Source: Streptoalloteichus tenebrarius (GTDB lineage: Bacteria > Actinomycetota > Actinomycetes > Mycobacteriales > Pseudonocardiaceae). From it: a DNA stretch of 39,004 bases. The notes below the pieces were generated by a model that did not search any database, had not been told where the DNA came from, and saw nothing but the letters and a program-made list of their open reading frames with translations. How positions within the stretch are numbered: the first letter of the stretch is position 1; every line of letters begins with the position of its first letter. The DNA lies in contig NZ_JAMTCP010000033.1 in the NCBI RefSeq assembly GCF_024171885.1, positions 1-39,004 on the forward strand. The letters run 5' to 3'. The position numbers were made by a program, and so were the translations under genes. Below are positions 7,869 through 16,161 of the stretch, one piece after another.

Positions 7869-8021
7869 GCGCCGCACCGCGACGCCGGGGACCCACGACG
7901 TGCCGGGACTTCGCTCCACCCACCACCACGCGCCGCACCGGGACGCCAGGGACCCACGACGTGCCGAGCCTTCACTCCGCCCACCACCACGCGCCGCACC
8001 GCGACACCAGGGACCGCGCCG
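7869..8021. repeat. 61-bp tandem repeat, about 2.5 copies
   Basis: Units start at 7869, 7930 and 7991 (the last partial), each opening GCGCCGCACCG and containing GGGACCCACGACGTGCCG. Period 61 is not a multiple of three, so minus-strand open frames through it are unlikely to be genes. The rest up to 8142 shows nothing except the palindrome AGTCCACTTTGGACT at 8076-8090. Confidence 0.8.
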
Positions 8022-8142
8022 GCAGGGGCAGGAGCCCGGACGTCGCCCGACCGGCGCGGCTCCCGTTCCGCTTCAAGTCCACTTTGGACTGTTTCGCGCC
8101 CCGCCCGCCGGTCCGCGCCCCGGACCGCCACGGCCGCGTCAA

Positions 8143-8174
8143 CGTCAACGACCGCGTCGACGTCAGCGACCGCG
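8143..8174. repeat. 14-bp direct repeat spanning the smc stop codon
   Basis: CGTCAACGACCGCG (8143-8156) and CGTCAGCGACCGCG (8161-8174) differ at one base and are 4 bp apart. The second contains the smc stop and last codons, the same arrangement as at the end of ftsY. Confidence 0.65.
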
Positions 8175-11100
8175 CAGGCGCTGCGAGATGACCGCCGAGA
8201 TGCCGTCGCCCCGCATGCTCACGCCGTACAACGCGTCGGCGATCTCCATCGTCGGCTTCTGGTGGGTGATGATGATGAGCTGCGAGGTCTCCCGCAGCTC
8301 CTCCAGCAGGCCGATCAGCCGGCGCAGGTTGGTGTCGTCCAGCGCGGCCTCGACCTCGTCCATGACGTAGAACGGCGACGGCCGCGCCCGGAAGATCGCC
8401 ACCAGCATGGCGACGGCGGTCAGCGACTTCTCCCCGCCGGAGAGCAGCGACAGCCGCTTGACCTTCTTGCCCGGCGGCCGGGCCTCCACGTCCACGCCGG
8501 TGGTGAGCAGGTCGTCCGGGTCGGTCAGCAGCAGCCGGCCCTCGCCGCCGGGGAACAGGGTCCGGAAGACCACCTCGAACTCGCGGGCCACGTCCTCGAA
8601 GGCGGAGCCGAACAGCTCCAGGATCTTCTCGTCGACCTCCTTGACCACGGTGAGCAGGTCGCGCCGGCTGGCCTTGAGGTCCTCAAGCTGCGTGGACAGG
8701 AACTTGTACCGCTCCTCCAGCGCCGCGAACTCCTCCAGCGCCAGCGGGTTGACCTTGCCCAGCAACGACAGGTCCCGCTCGGCGCGCTTGGCCCTGCGCT
8801 CCTGGGTGGCCCGGTCGTAGGGCACCGGCTGGGGCGCGCTCACCTGCTCGCCGCGTTCCTTGGCCGCCTCGTACTCGGCCAGCTCCCCGGGGCTGGGCGG
8901 CACCGGGACGGTGGGGCCGTACTCGGCGACGAGGTCCTCCAGCCCGATGCCGTGGTCGTCGGCGATCTTGGCCTCGAGCTGCTCGATGCGCAGTCGCTGC
9001 TCGGCACGCAGCACCTCGTCGCGGTGCACCGCGTCGGTGAGCTTCTCCAGCTCGGTGGCCAGTTCCCTGACGCGGGCGCGCACCTTGGCCAGCGCCTCCT
9101 CGTGCTCGGCGCGTTGCCGCTGCGCCGCGTCCCGCTCCTCGGTGGCCCTGGTGAGGGAGACCGCGATGCGGCCGAGCGCGGTCTCGCCGCCCGCCACCAC
9201 GGCCTGGGCGACGGCCGCGCCCCTGGCCCTGGCCCGCCTCGCCCGCTCGGCGCGCTCCCTGGCCTCCCGCTCGGCCCGCGCGGCCCTGCGGAGCTGGTCG
9301 GCCCTGCCCTGCACCGAGCGGTGCCGCTCCTCGGCGGTGCGCAGCGCGAGCCGCGCCTCCACCTCCTCCTGGCGGGCGGCGGCGAGCCGGGCGGCGATCT
9401 CGTCCCGTTCCTCGGTGTCCGGCTCGTCCTCGGCGGACTGCTCGGAGTGGGCCGCCGCGAGCCGCTCCTCCAGCTCGGCCAGCCGGGCCAGCGCCTCCTC
9501 GCGCGCCTGCTCGACCCTGACCCGCTGCCGGGTCAGCCGCTCCACCTCGTTCTCGGCGGAGCGGGCGGCCTGGTCGAGCCGGGCCAGCCGCTCGGAGCCG
9601 CGCGCCCTGCGGACCCGCGCGTCGTTGACGGCCTCCTGGGCGGCGGCCACCGCGGCCCGTCGTTCCTTCTCCTCGGCCCTGGCGCCGGCCAGGGCGGCGG
9701 ACGCCTGCTCGCACTGGCGCTCGGCGGCGGCCAACCGCTCCCGCGCCTCGTCGACGGCCGCCCGCACCTCGATGACGCTCTGGCTCCTGCTGGACCCGCC
9801 GACCGCCCAGTCCGCGCCGAGCACGTCGCCGTCCACGGTGACGGCGCGCACGCCGGGGTGCGTGTCGATCAGGGACCGCGCCGAGGGGAGGTCGTCGACG
9901 ACGGCGAGCCGGTCCAGGGCCCGCACCAGGGCGGGCCGCAGCTCGCGGGGCGCCGTGACCAGGTCGACCGCCCAGCGGGCGCCCTCCGGCAGCGCCGGCC
10001 ACCCCGTCCTGTCGGGGTCGTCGCCGGCGTTCCCGCTGCCCACGAGCAGTCCGGCGCGGCCGGCGTCGTCGGCCTTGAGCAGCTCCAGGGCGGCCAGCGC
10101 GGCGTCGGGGTCGGCCACCGCGACGGCGTCGGCGATCGCGCCGAGCGCGGCGGCCAGCGCGACCTCGGCGCCGGGCTCGACGGTGAGCAACGCGGCCACC
10201 GAGCCGAGCAGGCCGGGCAGCCGGGCGCCGGCGGCCAGCAACGCGCCGGCGCCGTCCCTGCGGGTCAGGCCCAGCGACAGCGCGTCGACCCTGGCCCGCC
10301 ACGAGGCGATCTCCTTCTCGGCCGCGCGTTCGGCGGCGACCAGCTCCTTCACCCTGGCCCTGGCCTGGCGGTGCGCCTCGTCGGCCGCGCGGCGGCGGTC
10401 GTCGAGGTCGACCTCGCCCTCGTCCTCGGCGGAGCTGGCGGCGCGCGCCTCCTCGTGCTCCGCCCTGGCCAGCTCGGCGCGCTCGGCCGCCTCGGCCAGC
10501 GCGGCGGACATCCGTTCGATCTCCTCGGCGCCCGCCTCCGTCTTGCTGCGCAGCGCCTCGACCTGGCCGGAGAGCCGGGCCAGGCCCTCACGCCGGTCGG
10601 CGATGGCCCTGACCGCGGCCAGGTGCGCGCGCTCGGCGGCCTTGAGCCGCTCCTCCAGCTCGGCGCGGATCTCGCTCGCCTCGGCCAGGGTCTCCCTGGC
10701 GACGGCGACGCCCTCGGCCAGCTCCTCCTCCTGGACGGCGGCCCGCTCCGCGTCGGCCTCCAGCTCGTCGGGGTCCCTGCCGGGCCGGGGCTGGTCGACC
10801 TCGGCGGACAGGTGCCGGGCCCGTTCGGCGGCCAGCCGCACGGTGCCGCGCAGCCGCTCCTCCAGCGCCGACAGGCGGTACCAGGTGTCCTGGGCCCTCG
10901 CCAGGCGGGGCGCGTCCGCCGCGACCTGCTCCTCCAACGCGTTCTGCTCGGCGTGGGCGAGCTGCAACGCCCGTTCGACCTCGGCGCGGCGGGCGCGCGC
11001 CGCGGCCTCGTCGGCCTCGTCCCGCGCCAGCTCGGCCCTGGCGGTGACCAGGTCGTCGGCCAGCAGGCGCAGCCGGGCGTCCCGCAGTTCGGCCTGCACC

Positions 11101-11750
11101 TGCTGCGCCCTGCGGGCGATCTCGGCCTGCTTGCCCAGCGGCTTGAGCTGGCGCCGCAGCTCCGCGGTGAGGTCGGTCAGCCGGGTGAGGTTGGCCTGCA
11201 TCGCGTCGAGCTTCCGCAGCGCCTTCTCCTTGCGCTTGCGGTGCTTGAGGACGCCGGCGGCCTCCTCGACGAACGCGCGGCGCTCCTCCGGCTTGGCCTG
11301 GAGGATGTCGGCGAGCTGCCCCTGGCCGACGATGACGTGCATCTCCCTGCCGATGCCGGAGTCGCTGAGCAGCTCCTGGATGTCCAGCAGCCGGCAGGCG
11401 GAGCCGTTGATCTCGTACTCGCTGGCCCCGTCGCGGAACATCCGGCGGGTGATCGACACCTCGGTGTAGTCGATGGGCAGCGCGCCGTCGGAGTTGTCGA
11501 TGGTGAGGGTGACCTCGGCCCGCCCAAGGGGCTGCCGGCCGGCGGTGCCGGCGAAGATCACGTCCTCCATCTTGCCGCCGCGCAGGGCCTTGGCCCCCTG
11601 CTCGCCCATCACCCAGGCCAGCGCGTCCAGCACGTTGGACTTGCCGGAGCCGTTGGGGCCCACCACGCAGGTGATGCCCGGCTCGAAGCGCAGCGTCGTG
11701 CTGGAGGCGAAGGACTTGAAGCCCTTGAGGGTCAGGCTCTTCAGGTGCAC
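8163..11750 (-). CDS. smc: Chromosome segregation protein SMC
   Basis: A 1195-residue structural-maintenance-of-chromosomes ATPase that, with ScpAB, loads on DNA and compacts and separates daughter chromosomes. The N-terminal head begins [15 protein letters not shown] and has Walker A GPNGSGKS (residues 31-38). Two long Ala/Glu/Arg-rich coiled coils flank a hinge at about 505-660 ([20 protein letters not shown]). The C-terminal head carries the signature LSGGEKS (about 1103-1109), Walker [14 protein letters not shown] (about 1128-1140) and the switch His in [11 protein letters not shown]. Full length for the family, ATG start. acyP lies upstream on the same strand, as in other actinobacteria. 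Large open frames on the opposite strand are GC-bias artefacts. Confidence 0.98.
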   Translation of the reverse strand: MHLKSLTLKGFKSFASSTTLRFEPGITCVVGPNGSGKSNVLDALAWVMGEQGAKALRGGKMEDVIFAGTAGRQPLGRAEVTLTIDNSDGALPIDYTEVSITRRMFRDGASEYEINGSACRLLDIQELLSDSGIGREMHVIVGQGQLADILQAKPEERRAFVEEAAGVLKHRKRKEKALRKLDAMQANLTRLTDLTAELRRQLKPLGKQAEIARRAQQVQAELRDARLRLLADDLVTARAELARDEADEAAARARRAEVERALQLAHAEQNALEEQVAADAPRLARAQDTWYRLSALEERLRGTVRLAAERARHLSAEVDQPRPGRDPDELEADAERAAVQEEELAEGVAVARETLAEASEIRAELEERLKAAERAHLAAVRAIADRREGLARLSGQVEALRSKTEAGAEEIERMSAALAEAAERAELARAEHEEARAASSAEDEGEVDLDDRRRAADEAHRQARARVKELVAAERAAEKEIASWRARVDALSLGLTRRDGAGALLAAGARLPGLLGSVAALLTVEPGAEVALAAALGAIADAVAVADPDAALAALELLKADDAGRAGLLVGSGNAGDDPDRTGWPALPEGARWAVDLVTAPRELRPALVRALDRLAVVDDLPSARSLIDTHPGVRAVTVDGDVLGADWAVGGSSRSQSVIEVRAAVDEARERLAAAERQCEQASAALAGARAEEKERRAAVAAAQEAVNDARVRRARGSERLARLDQAARSAENEVERLTRQRVRVEQAREEALARLAELEERLAAAHSEQSAEDEPDTEERDEIAARLAAARQEEVEARLALRTAEERHRSVQGRADQLRRAARAEREARERAERARRARARGAAVAQAVVAGGETALGRIAVSLTRATEERDAAQRQRAEHEEALAKVRARVRELATELEKLTDAVHRDEVLRAEQRLRIEQLEAKIADDHGIGLEDLVAEYGPTVPVPPSPGELAEYEAAKERGEQVSAPQPVPYDRATQERRAKRAERDLSLLGKVNPLALEEFAALEERYKFLSTQLEDLKASRRDLLTVVKEVDEKILELFGSAFEDVAREFEVVFRTLFPGGEGRLLLTDPDDLLTTGVDVEARPPGKKVKRLSLLSGGEKSLTAVAMLVAIFRARPSPFYVMDEVEAALDDTNLRRLIGLLEELRETSQLIIITHQKPTMEIADALYGVSMRGDGISAVISQRLRGR

Positions 11751-12065
11751 GGTCGGGCGGCCTCCCGGCTCACGGTCTCGTTCTCGCCGGTGTCGCGTCT
11801 CCCCGCCGGCACGCCCCGACCGGGCGCCGGACGGGCTGCCGCACCGCGACGGTGCGGGGCACCCGCGCCGGGACGCCGGGGACGTGCGAGGTCGGCGGGA
11901 CCGGTCCGGCAGAGAGGGTACTGGGTGGGGCCGACGGGCTCGGCGACCGCGCGCCGTGTCGGGGCCGGGGCCCCTAGCCGGCCGGCTCCCGGGGTCTGGC
12001 GGTCAGCCTTCCTCCTGCCCGGGGCGTCGGGTGCTCGACGTGCGGCGCGGCACGCGCGACGCGCT
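11751..12065. other. Intergenic region smc-acyP without a gene
   Basis: 315 bp, nothing convincing on either strand. It holds an 8-bp-stem hairpin CCGCACCG-CGA-CGGTGCGG (11839-11857), followed by a stretch resembling the 61-bp repeat at 7869-8021 (GGGACGCCGGGGACG). Confidence 0.45.
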
Positions 12066-12398
12066 TCAGCGTTCGACGAACCCGGTCAGCCCGCCCCGGG
12101 GCTCGGACCAGCGCTCCACCACGGTCGTCACGACGCCCGGGGTGTCTGGTGAGCGCAGCCGGTCGAGCAGCCGCCGGCAGGCGTCGCGCGGCCCCTCCGC
12201 GACCACCTCGACCCGCCCGTCACGCAGGTTGTTCGCGCTGCCGACCAGGCCCAGCTCCAGCGCTCTCGCCCGGGTCCACCACCGGAACCCGACGCCCTGG
12301 ACCGCGCCGTGGACCCACGCCGTCAGGCGGACGGTCTCGTCCGGTTCCGGTGTGGGCGCCGGCGCTCCCCCACCCCTGTCCGTCTCGGTGTCTGCCAC
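12066..12398 (-). CDS. acyP: Acylphosphatase
   Basis: Small enzyme hydrolysing acyl phosphates such as carbamoyl- or acetyl-phosphate. The core [20 protein letters not shown] carries the phosphate-binding loop with catalytic Arg, and [17 protein letters not shown] carries the catalytic Asn, both intact. The core of about 90 residues is normal for the family. The start is uncertain: the GTG at 12398 gives 110 residues with a disordered 20-residue lead, no strong ribosome-binding site is visible, and the frame stays open upstream through a hexapeptide-coding repeat that I do not consider part of the gene. Position directly before smc is the conserved actinobacterial arrangement. Confidence 0.9.
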   Translation of the reverse strand: MADTETDRGGGAPAPTPEPDETVRLTAWVHGAVQGVGFRWWTRARALELGLVGSANNLRDGRVEVVAEGPRDACRRLLDRLRSPDTPGVVTTVVERWSEPRGGLTGFVER

Positions 12399-13198
12399 GC
12401 GGGCATGGTGCCGCACGGCGCGGTGGGCCGCCGACCGTGCCCGTCCCCGTCGCCCTGGTGGCGTGACCCGCCCGTCTGGGGTGGACCGCATCGGGTGGGT
12501 CACCGCATCAAGCGAGCTTGTTGACCATGGGGGAGGCCGCCGGCGCGCACGGTCGCGTTCGGCCCCGACGGCACCACAGATCGCGACCGGGCACGCGGAC
12601 GCGACCGGGCACGGGGACGCGACCGGGCACGCGGACGCGACCGGGCGCGGGGATGCGACTGGGCGGTTGTGGGACTGGGGTGCCCGGTCAGCACCGCCGA
12701 GTGGCGCTGGTGGGCGACGTCCCACACCGGACGGTCCTGGCGTTGACGAACAGCTCAGGTGCACGGTCCTTGATGCCGTGGATCAGGTCGGCTTGGTGCG
12801 TCGATGTCGGCATGGGTGTTCAACGGTGTTGTCGAGGCGCCCGTCCTCGATGGTGATGCCGACGGCGGGCCGGCGGCGTGGAGTTGGGCGGTGGACAACA
12901 CGGTGGTCGGACCGTGCCGGTCCCTTTCGCGAGGAGTGCTCGCCGGAGCGGCGCTGTGGCTCGCCCGCCCCGCGCCCAAGACCCGACCACCACCCGCCCC
13001 CACCGGGTCGACCGGCGTGGCCGACGCCGCCGCGTGCACCCAGTACTCGTCGAGCATGGCGAAGGCGGGCAGATGCGCGGATGCGTTGTCGCGGCCCGGC
13101 TCTCGGCGGGGGTTCGCTCCGGCTCCTCCTGGTCTCCCGGGATGACCTCGCTGACAGGGACACCCTCGTGATCACTCCTTCGTGTAGCCTGCCGCGCC
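12399..13198. other. Gene-poor region between acyP and the CAP remnant
   Basis: About 800 bp without a gene I can support. It contains the 18-bp tandem repeat at 12583-12666. A 41-codon minus-strand frame (12688-12813, beginning [13 protein letters not shown]) looks protein-like but is too short to call. Other frames are Arg/Pro/Gly-rich and lack family signatures. The region looks like decayed DNA at the edge of the accessory segment. Confidence 0.45.
12583..12666. repeat. 18-bp tandem repeat, about 4.6 copies
   Basis: GCGACCGGGCACGCGGAC at 12583-12600 is repeated at 12601, 12619 and 12637 with one to a few changes, then a partial copy at 12655. The period is divisible by three, so the minus strand reads as repeated Pro-Val-Ala-Ser-x-x in frame with acyP. 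Confidence 0.85.
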
Positions 13199-13561
13199 GT
13201 GAACGCGCCCCGTCCCGACCGCGTCCGGGTCGTGTCCGCCCTGACGGCGCTCCCGGCCCCTGGCGCGCCGGACCAGCCGCGGCCGACCGGGCTGACCGGC
13301 GGCGGCCGGGGCGCGGACAGGGCGGGACACCGGCACTTCCCGCCCGCGAGCCCCGAGGTCCCGACATCCGCGCGACGGCCGTGCGCCGTCGGGCACGCCA
13401 ACCCCGGTGACGTGACGATCGTCAGGGGACAACACAGCGCCGATCAGGTCATGGAGTCCTGGATGAACTCACCCGGCCACCGGGTCGCCCTCCCCCACCG
13501 CGCTTCCGCCGTGCTCCCGACGGGCACCCGGAGCCACCGGACGCGGGTGGTCGGGAGATGA
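13199..13561 (+). pseudogene. Remnant of a CAP/SCP-domain secreted protein
   Basis: An open frame of 120 codons contains GQHSADQVMESWMNSPGHR (residues 77-95, 13427-13483), a clear match to the conserved CAP-superfamily segment (G-Q-x-S-x-x-x-V-M-x-x-W-M-N-S-P-G-H-R). The preceding NPGDVTIVR sits where these proteins have W-G-E-N-I-A-R. The N-terminal half of the CAP fold, the catalytic-like His of the first motif, a signal peptide and the closing I-L-N segment are all absent; the flanks are Arg/Pro-rich. I read it as a degraded gene. The frame's stop overlaps the next start (ATGA), so a translated fusion remnant cannot be excluded. Confidence 0.65.
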
Positions 13562-14073
13562 GCGAGCACGCCACGCGGTCGTCGGGCGACGACGGGACGT
13601 CCGCGCTCCGCAACCCGTTCAACCTCCCACCCGCCGTCTCGCTGGGTGTCGCCGGACTCCTGACCGCGACGGTGCTCGCGGGCGTCGCCGCGCTGGCCGC
13701 CCCGCCCGAGCCCGACGCCGGTCCCGCACGGGTCCCCGCCACCACCGCGGCCGTCGCTCCCCTGACCCCGGCCGGCGCGCCAGCCCCGGCGACGGAGACC
13801 AGCGGCGAGTCGACCACGGCCACGACGACCACGACGGCCAGTTCGTCGACCACCACGACCACGACCACGCCACCGCCGCGTCGGCAGGCCGTGACCACCA
13901 CCCCGAAGCCCGTCCACCACGACCCTCGGCCCACCCCGGGGTCGGGCGGCCAGACGGGCGGTGGCGCTGAGCAGGGCGGCGAAGCTCCCGTGCCCACCAC
14001 GTCGATCTCGTCGATGCCTCCATCGACCACACAGGCCGAACCCCGGCCGACGAGCGCCACGGCATCGACATGA
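13558..14073 (+). CDS. Threonine-rich single-pass membrane protein, unknown
   Basis: 171 residues. A short cytoplasmic lead ending NPFNLPPAVSLG precedes one transmembrane helix (about 29-49, VAGLLTATVLAGVAALAA). The remaining 120 residues are low-complexity Thr/Pro/Ser/Ala with runs such as TTATTTTTASSSTTTTTTT, a likely extracytoplasmic, possibly glycosylated stalk. No catalytic domain is recognised. It overlaps the upstream remnant and the downstream zinc-ribbon gene by ATGA junctions, so a tightly packed plus-strand operon is likely. Confidence 0.65.
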   Translation: MSEHATRSSGDDGTSALRNPFNLPPAVSLGVAGLLTATVLAGVAALAAPPEPDAGPARVPATTAAVAPLTPAGAPAPATETSGESTTATTTTTASSSTTTTTTTPPPRRQAVTTTPKPVHHDPRPTPGSGGQTGGGAEQGGEAPVPTTSISSMPPSTTQAEPRPTSATAST

Positions 14074-14279
14074 CCGAGCTGGCGATCCACCCCTGCCGGT
14101 CGCTGTGCTCGTGGCACCGCACCCGGGTGGAGCGCGACGGCCTGCCGGTGCTCGCGTGCCGGGGGTGTGGGTCGCAGTGGGTGCGGACGGAACCGTGGAC
14201 GCCGATCGACGCGGACGGGCGCATCCCGGACGTGGTGCGGGCCGAGGTGGCGCGTCGGGGCGACGACGAGGCAACCTGA
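14070..14279 (+). CDS. Small putative zinc-ribbon protein
   Basis: 69 residues. C-R-S-L-C-S-W-H at residues 9-16 and C-R-G-C-G at about 30-34 are spaced like a short zinc ribbon, followed by W-V-R-T-E-P-W and a charged helix (VRAEVARRGDDEAT). Compact, no membrane segment. ATG overlaps the stop of the Thr-rich gene. No family function recognised; it may bind nucleic acid or a protein partner. Confidence 0.55.
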   Translation: MTELAIHPCRSLCSWHRTRVERDGLPVLACRGCGSQWVRTEPWTPIDADGRIPDVVRAEVARRGDDEAT

Positions 14280-14385
14280 TCTTCTCACCCCATCGGCTCT
14301 TTCGACGCCTCCGCGCCGGCTGCGAGGGTGAAGGGGGCGTGGTCGCCCGACGCGCCCGCCGCGAGCATCCGGCCGAGGAGGCGTG

Positions 14386-15030
14386 ATGCACCCGCCGTCG
14401 CGTGGCGCCGCCACGTCCCCCGACGGCGGGCGACGCCGGGACCGGCCCGACCGGCCCGACCGGGACGACGGCGGCGGCGTGGGCGCGTGCGACGAGCCGT
14501 GCGAGGTCGTGGAGGCCGGAAGAGCCCCCGTCGCCCCGGTCCCTGGCGGTCCACTGTCCACTGAGGACGCCCGCTTCGCGATGACCCACTTCGCGTCCTG
14601 GATCGGCAACGCCGACACGAAGGCCGGCCTGCTCGCCGCCGCGACCACGGTGCTCGCCGGCGCGGTGGTCGGGCAGCGGGCCGCGGTGGTGGCCGCCCTG
14701 ACGCGTCCCACGGGGTGGCGGGTCGTGGCGCTCGTCGGGCTCGGCCTGTCCGTGGTCGGGGTCGTGGTCACGACCCTGTTCCTGATCCGCGCGGTGGCGC
14801 CGAGGGTGCGGCAGGACGGGTTCAGCCGCTACTCGTGGCCCACGGTGGCGGACACGAGCCTGTCGGGGCTGATGGCGACCGACCCCGAGGGCGACCGGCG
14901 CGAGGCGTGGCTGAGCGCGTTGACCCTGGCGCGGATCGTGCGCCGGAAGTACGCCAACCTCCGGTGCGCGTTCGTGTCCTGGCTGATCAGCGTCACGGGC
15001 CTGACCGTGTGGCTGATCATCGCGCCGTAG
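14386..15030 (+). CDS. PycTM-like (Pycsar effector, DUF5706-type) membrane protein
   Basis: 214 residues. After a disordered, Arg/Asp-rich N-terminus (about 1-55) comes the segment FASWIGNADTKAGLLAAATT, which carries the A-D-x-K-A-G-L-L motif typical of the Pycsar transmembrane effector family. Three hydrophobic helices follow (about 80-98, 110-135 and a C-terminal one, FVSWLISVTGLTVWLII). In known Pycsar systems PycTM senses a cyclic pyrimidine nucleotide and disrupts the inner membrane during phage infection. Start ATG 14386 has GAGGAG 5 nt upstream; a GTG one codon earlier is possible. It is convergent with the cyclase operon whose distal end lies 41 bp away. Family assignment is by motif and topology only. 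Confidence 0.7.
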   Translation: MHPPSRGAATSPDGGRRRDRPDRPDRDDGGGVGACDEPCEVVEAGRAPVAPVPGGPLSTEDARFAMTHFASWIGNADTKAGLLAAATTVLAGAVVGQRAAVVAALTRPTGWRVVALVGLGLSVVGVVVTTLFLIRAVAPRVRQDGFSRYSWPTVADTSLSGLMATDPEGDRREAWLSALTLARIVRRKYANLRCAFVSWLISVTGLTVWLIIAP

Positions 15031-15045
15031 GAACGCCGACGGCAT

Positions 15046-15094
15046 GGGACACCGCTGCCCCGGCTCCGCCGTCACGGAGTGCCCGTGGTGTCCC
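15046..15094. terminator. Possible convergent terminator
   Basis: GGGACACC (15046-15053) pairs with GGTGTCCC (15087-15094). An inner CTCCG/CGGAG hairpin lies between. The element overlaps the last codons of the SPFH-like gene and would end transcription of both converging operons. Weak evidence. Confidence 0.3.
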
Positions 15095-16151
15095 CCGCCG
15101 GTCCGTGCGGGCAGGCGTCGGGCGCGGAGCCGGGGAGGCCCTCGGGTCCGTCGGCCAGGCTGGGGGAGGCGCAGCCCAGGTCGCTCAGCGCCCTGCCCGC
15201 CCCGGCCCGCAGGTGCCGGACCACGATCCGCAGGGCCTCGACGCCGAACTCGTCGATCCCGATGCCCTCCAGGTCGACGTCCCTGGCGAGGTTGCGGTCG
15301 AGCAACTGGGCCACGATCTCCCTCGCCGCCTCCAGGCTGGTGCGTTCCTGCTCGGCGAGCAGGCGCACGACGCCGACGACGTCCCCCGGCTGCTGCGCGA
15401 GGTGCCGGGCGAGCAGGGCGTGCTGCCCCTGGCGCACCGCGCCGGCGACCCGCGCGCACCGGTAGTCGTGCAGCTCGGCCCGCTGCCGCTCCCTCGCCAT
15501 CGTCAACGCGTGCTCGCGCAGGACCGGGTCGGCGTCCAGCCGCACCGAGCAGTGGAACAGCGACACGCCCTCGTCGAGGCGGACGGGGCCGTGCCCGATC
15601 ATCCGGTTGAGATGCGCCTCGGCGTCGGCCACGGCCAACGGGTCGAAGGCCCGCGCGACCGGCCACACCAGGGAGACGAGGTGGCGCAGCCCCAGCCCGG
15701 CCGCGTCGTGGAGCGCGCGCTGGACGACGCGCACCGGGTCGTCCACCCGCCACCCGAACCGCACCTGGGCGACGAACCGCAGGCCGACCCTGGCGGTGGG
15801 CAGGTCGAGGGGCTCGCTCGTCCAGTGGTGGTCGGACAGGTCGACGCGGGAGCAGCGGGTCAGCCCGGCCGAGCGCCACTCCTCCCGCGTCGGCGCGCGC
15901 CGGAGGCAGACCAGCCGTCCGTCGGCGGTGTCGAAGACGAGCGCGGTGTGCGCCGTGGGCACGGGAACGCGGCCGAACCGCCGGTGGCCCGGCAGGTCGG
16001 TCACCTCCAGGATCGGGGAGGGCGCGGGGTCGGGTTCCGGCCGGGGCCGGTCGGCGGCCTCCCGCGCGGGCTCCGGGGGCGTCACGGGTTCTGGCTGGGC
16101 CGGCGGGCTCGGCTCCACCCCGGTCCCCGGGGTCGGGTCGGCCTCGGACAC
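15072..16151 (-). CDS. SPFH/band 7-like protein of the cyclase operon
   Basis: 359 residues. A Pro/Glu-rich disordered lead (about 1-48) precedes a mixed alpha/beta domain that resembles SPFH/prohibitin proteins: FGRVPVPTAHTALVFDTADG, later VGLRFVAQVRFGWRVDDPVR, then long charged helices (REHALTMARERQRAELHDY). Such proteins oligomerise at membranes and act as scaffolds. No transmembrane helix is obvious. GTG start with GAGGAGG upstream, 10 bp after the NTPase stop, so it is the third gene of a cyclase-NTPase-SPFH operon. The assignment rests on strand pattern and helix character. An uncharacterised conserved actinobacterial family is the alternative. Confidence 0.55.
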   Translation of the reverse strand: MSEADPTPGTGVEPSPPAQPEPVTPPEPAREAADRPRPEPDPAPSPILEVTDLPGHRRFGRVPVPTAHTALVFDTADGRLVCLRRAPTREEWRSAGLTRCSRVDLSDHHWTSEPLDLPTARVGLRFVAQVRFGWRVDDPVRVVQRALHDAAGLGLRHLVSLVWPVARAFDPLAVADAEAHLNRMIGHGPVRLDEGVSLFHCSVRLDADPVLREHALTMARERQRAELHDYRCARVAGAVRQGQHALLARHLAQQPGDVVGVVRLLAEQERTSLEAAREIVAQLLDRNLARDVDLEGIGIDEFGVEALRIVVRHLRAGAGRALSDLGCASPSLADGPEGLPGSAPDACPHGPAGDTTGTP

Positions 16152-16161
16152 GGGCTCCTCC

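Noticed and set aside
7610-8131. A 173-codon minus-strand frame between the repeats and smc
   Set aside because: It runs through the 61-bp repeat, whose period changes frame each unit, and shows no family signature.
7368-12152. A 1594-codon open frame on the plus strand opposite smc
   Set aside because: It is a GC-bias shadow: low-complexity Leu/Gly/Arg/Pro composition, no domain, and fully antisense to an unmistakable smc.
12688-12813. A 41-residue minus-strand frame beginning [13 protein letters not shown]
   Set aside because: Protein-like start, but too short, no ribosome-binding site, and no continuation in neighbouring frames.
12755-13057. Minus-strand frame starting MLDEYWVHAAASA
   Set aside because: The first residues look protein-like, but the rest is Pro/Gly/Ala low complexity with no recognisable domain.
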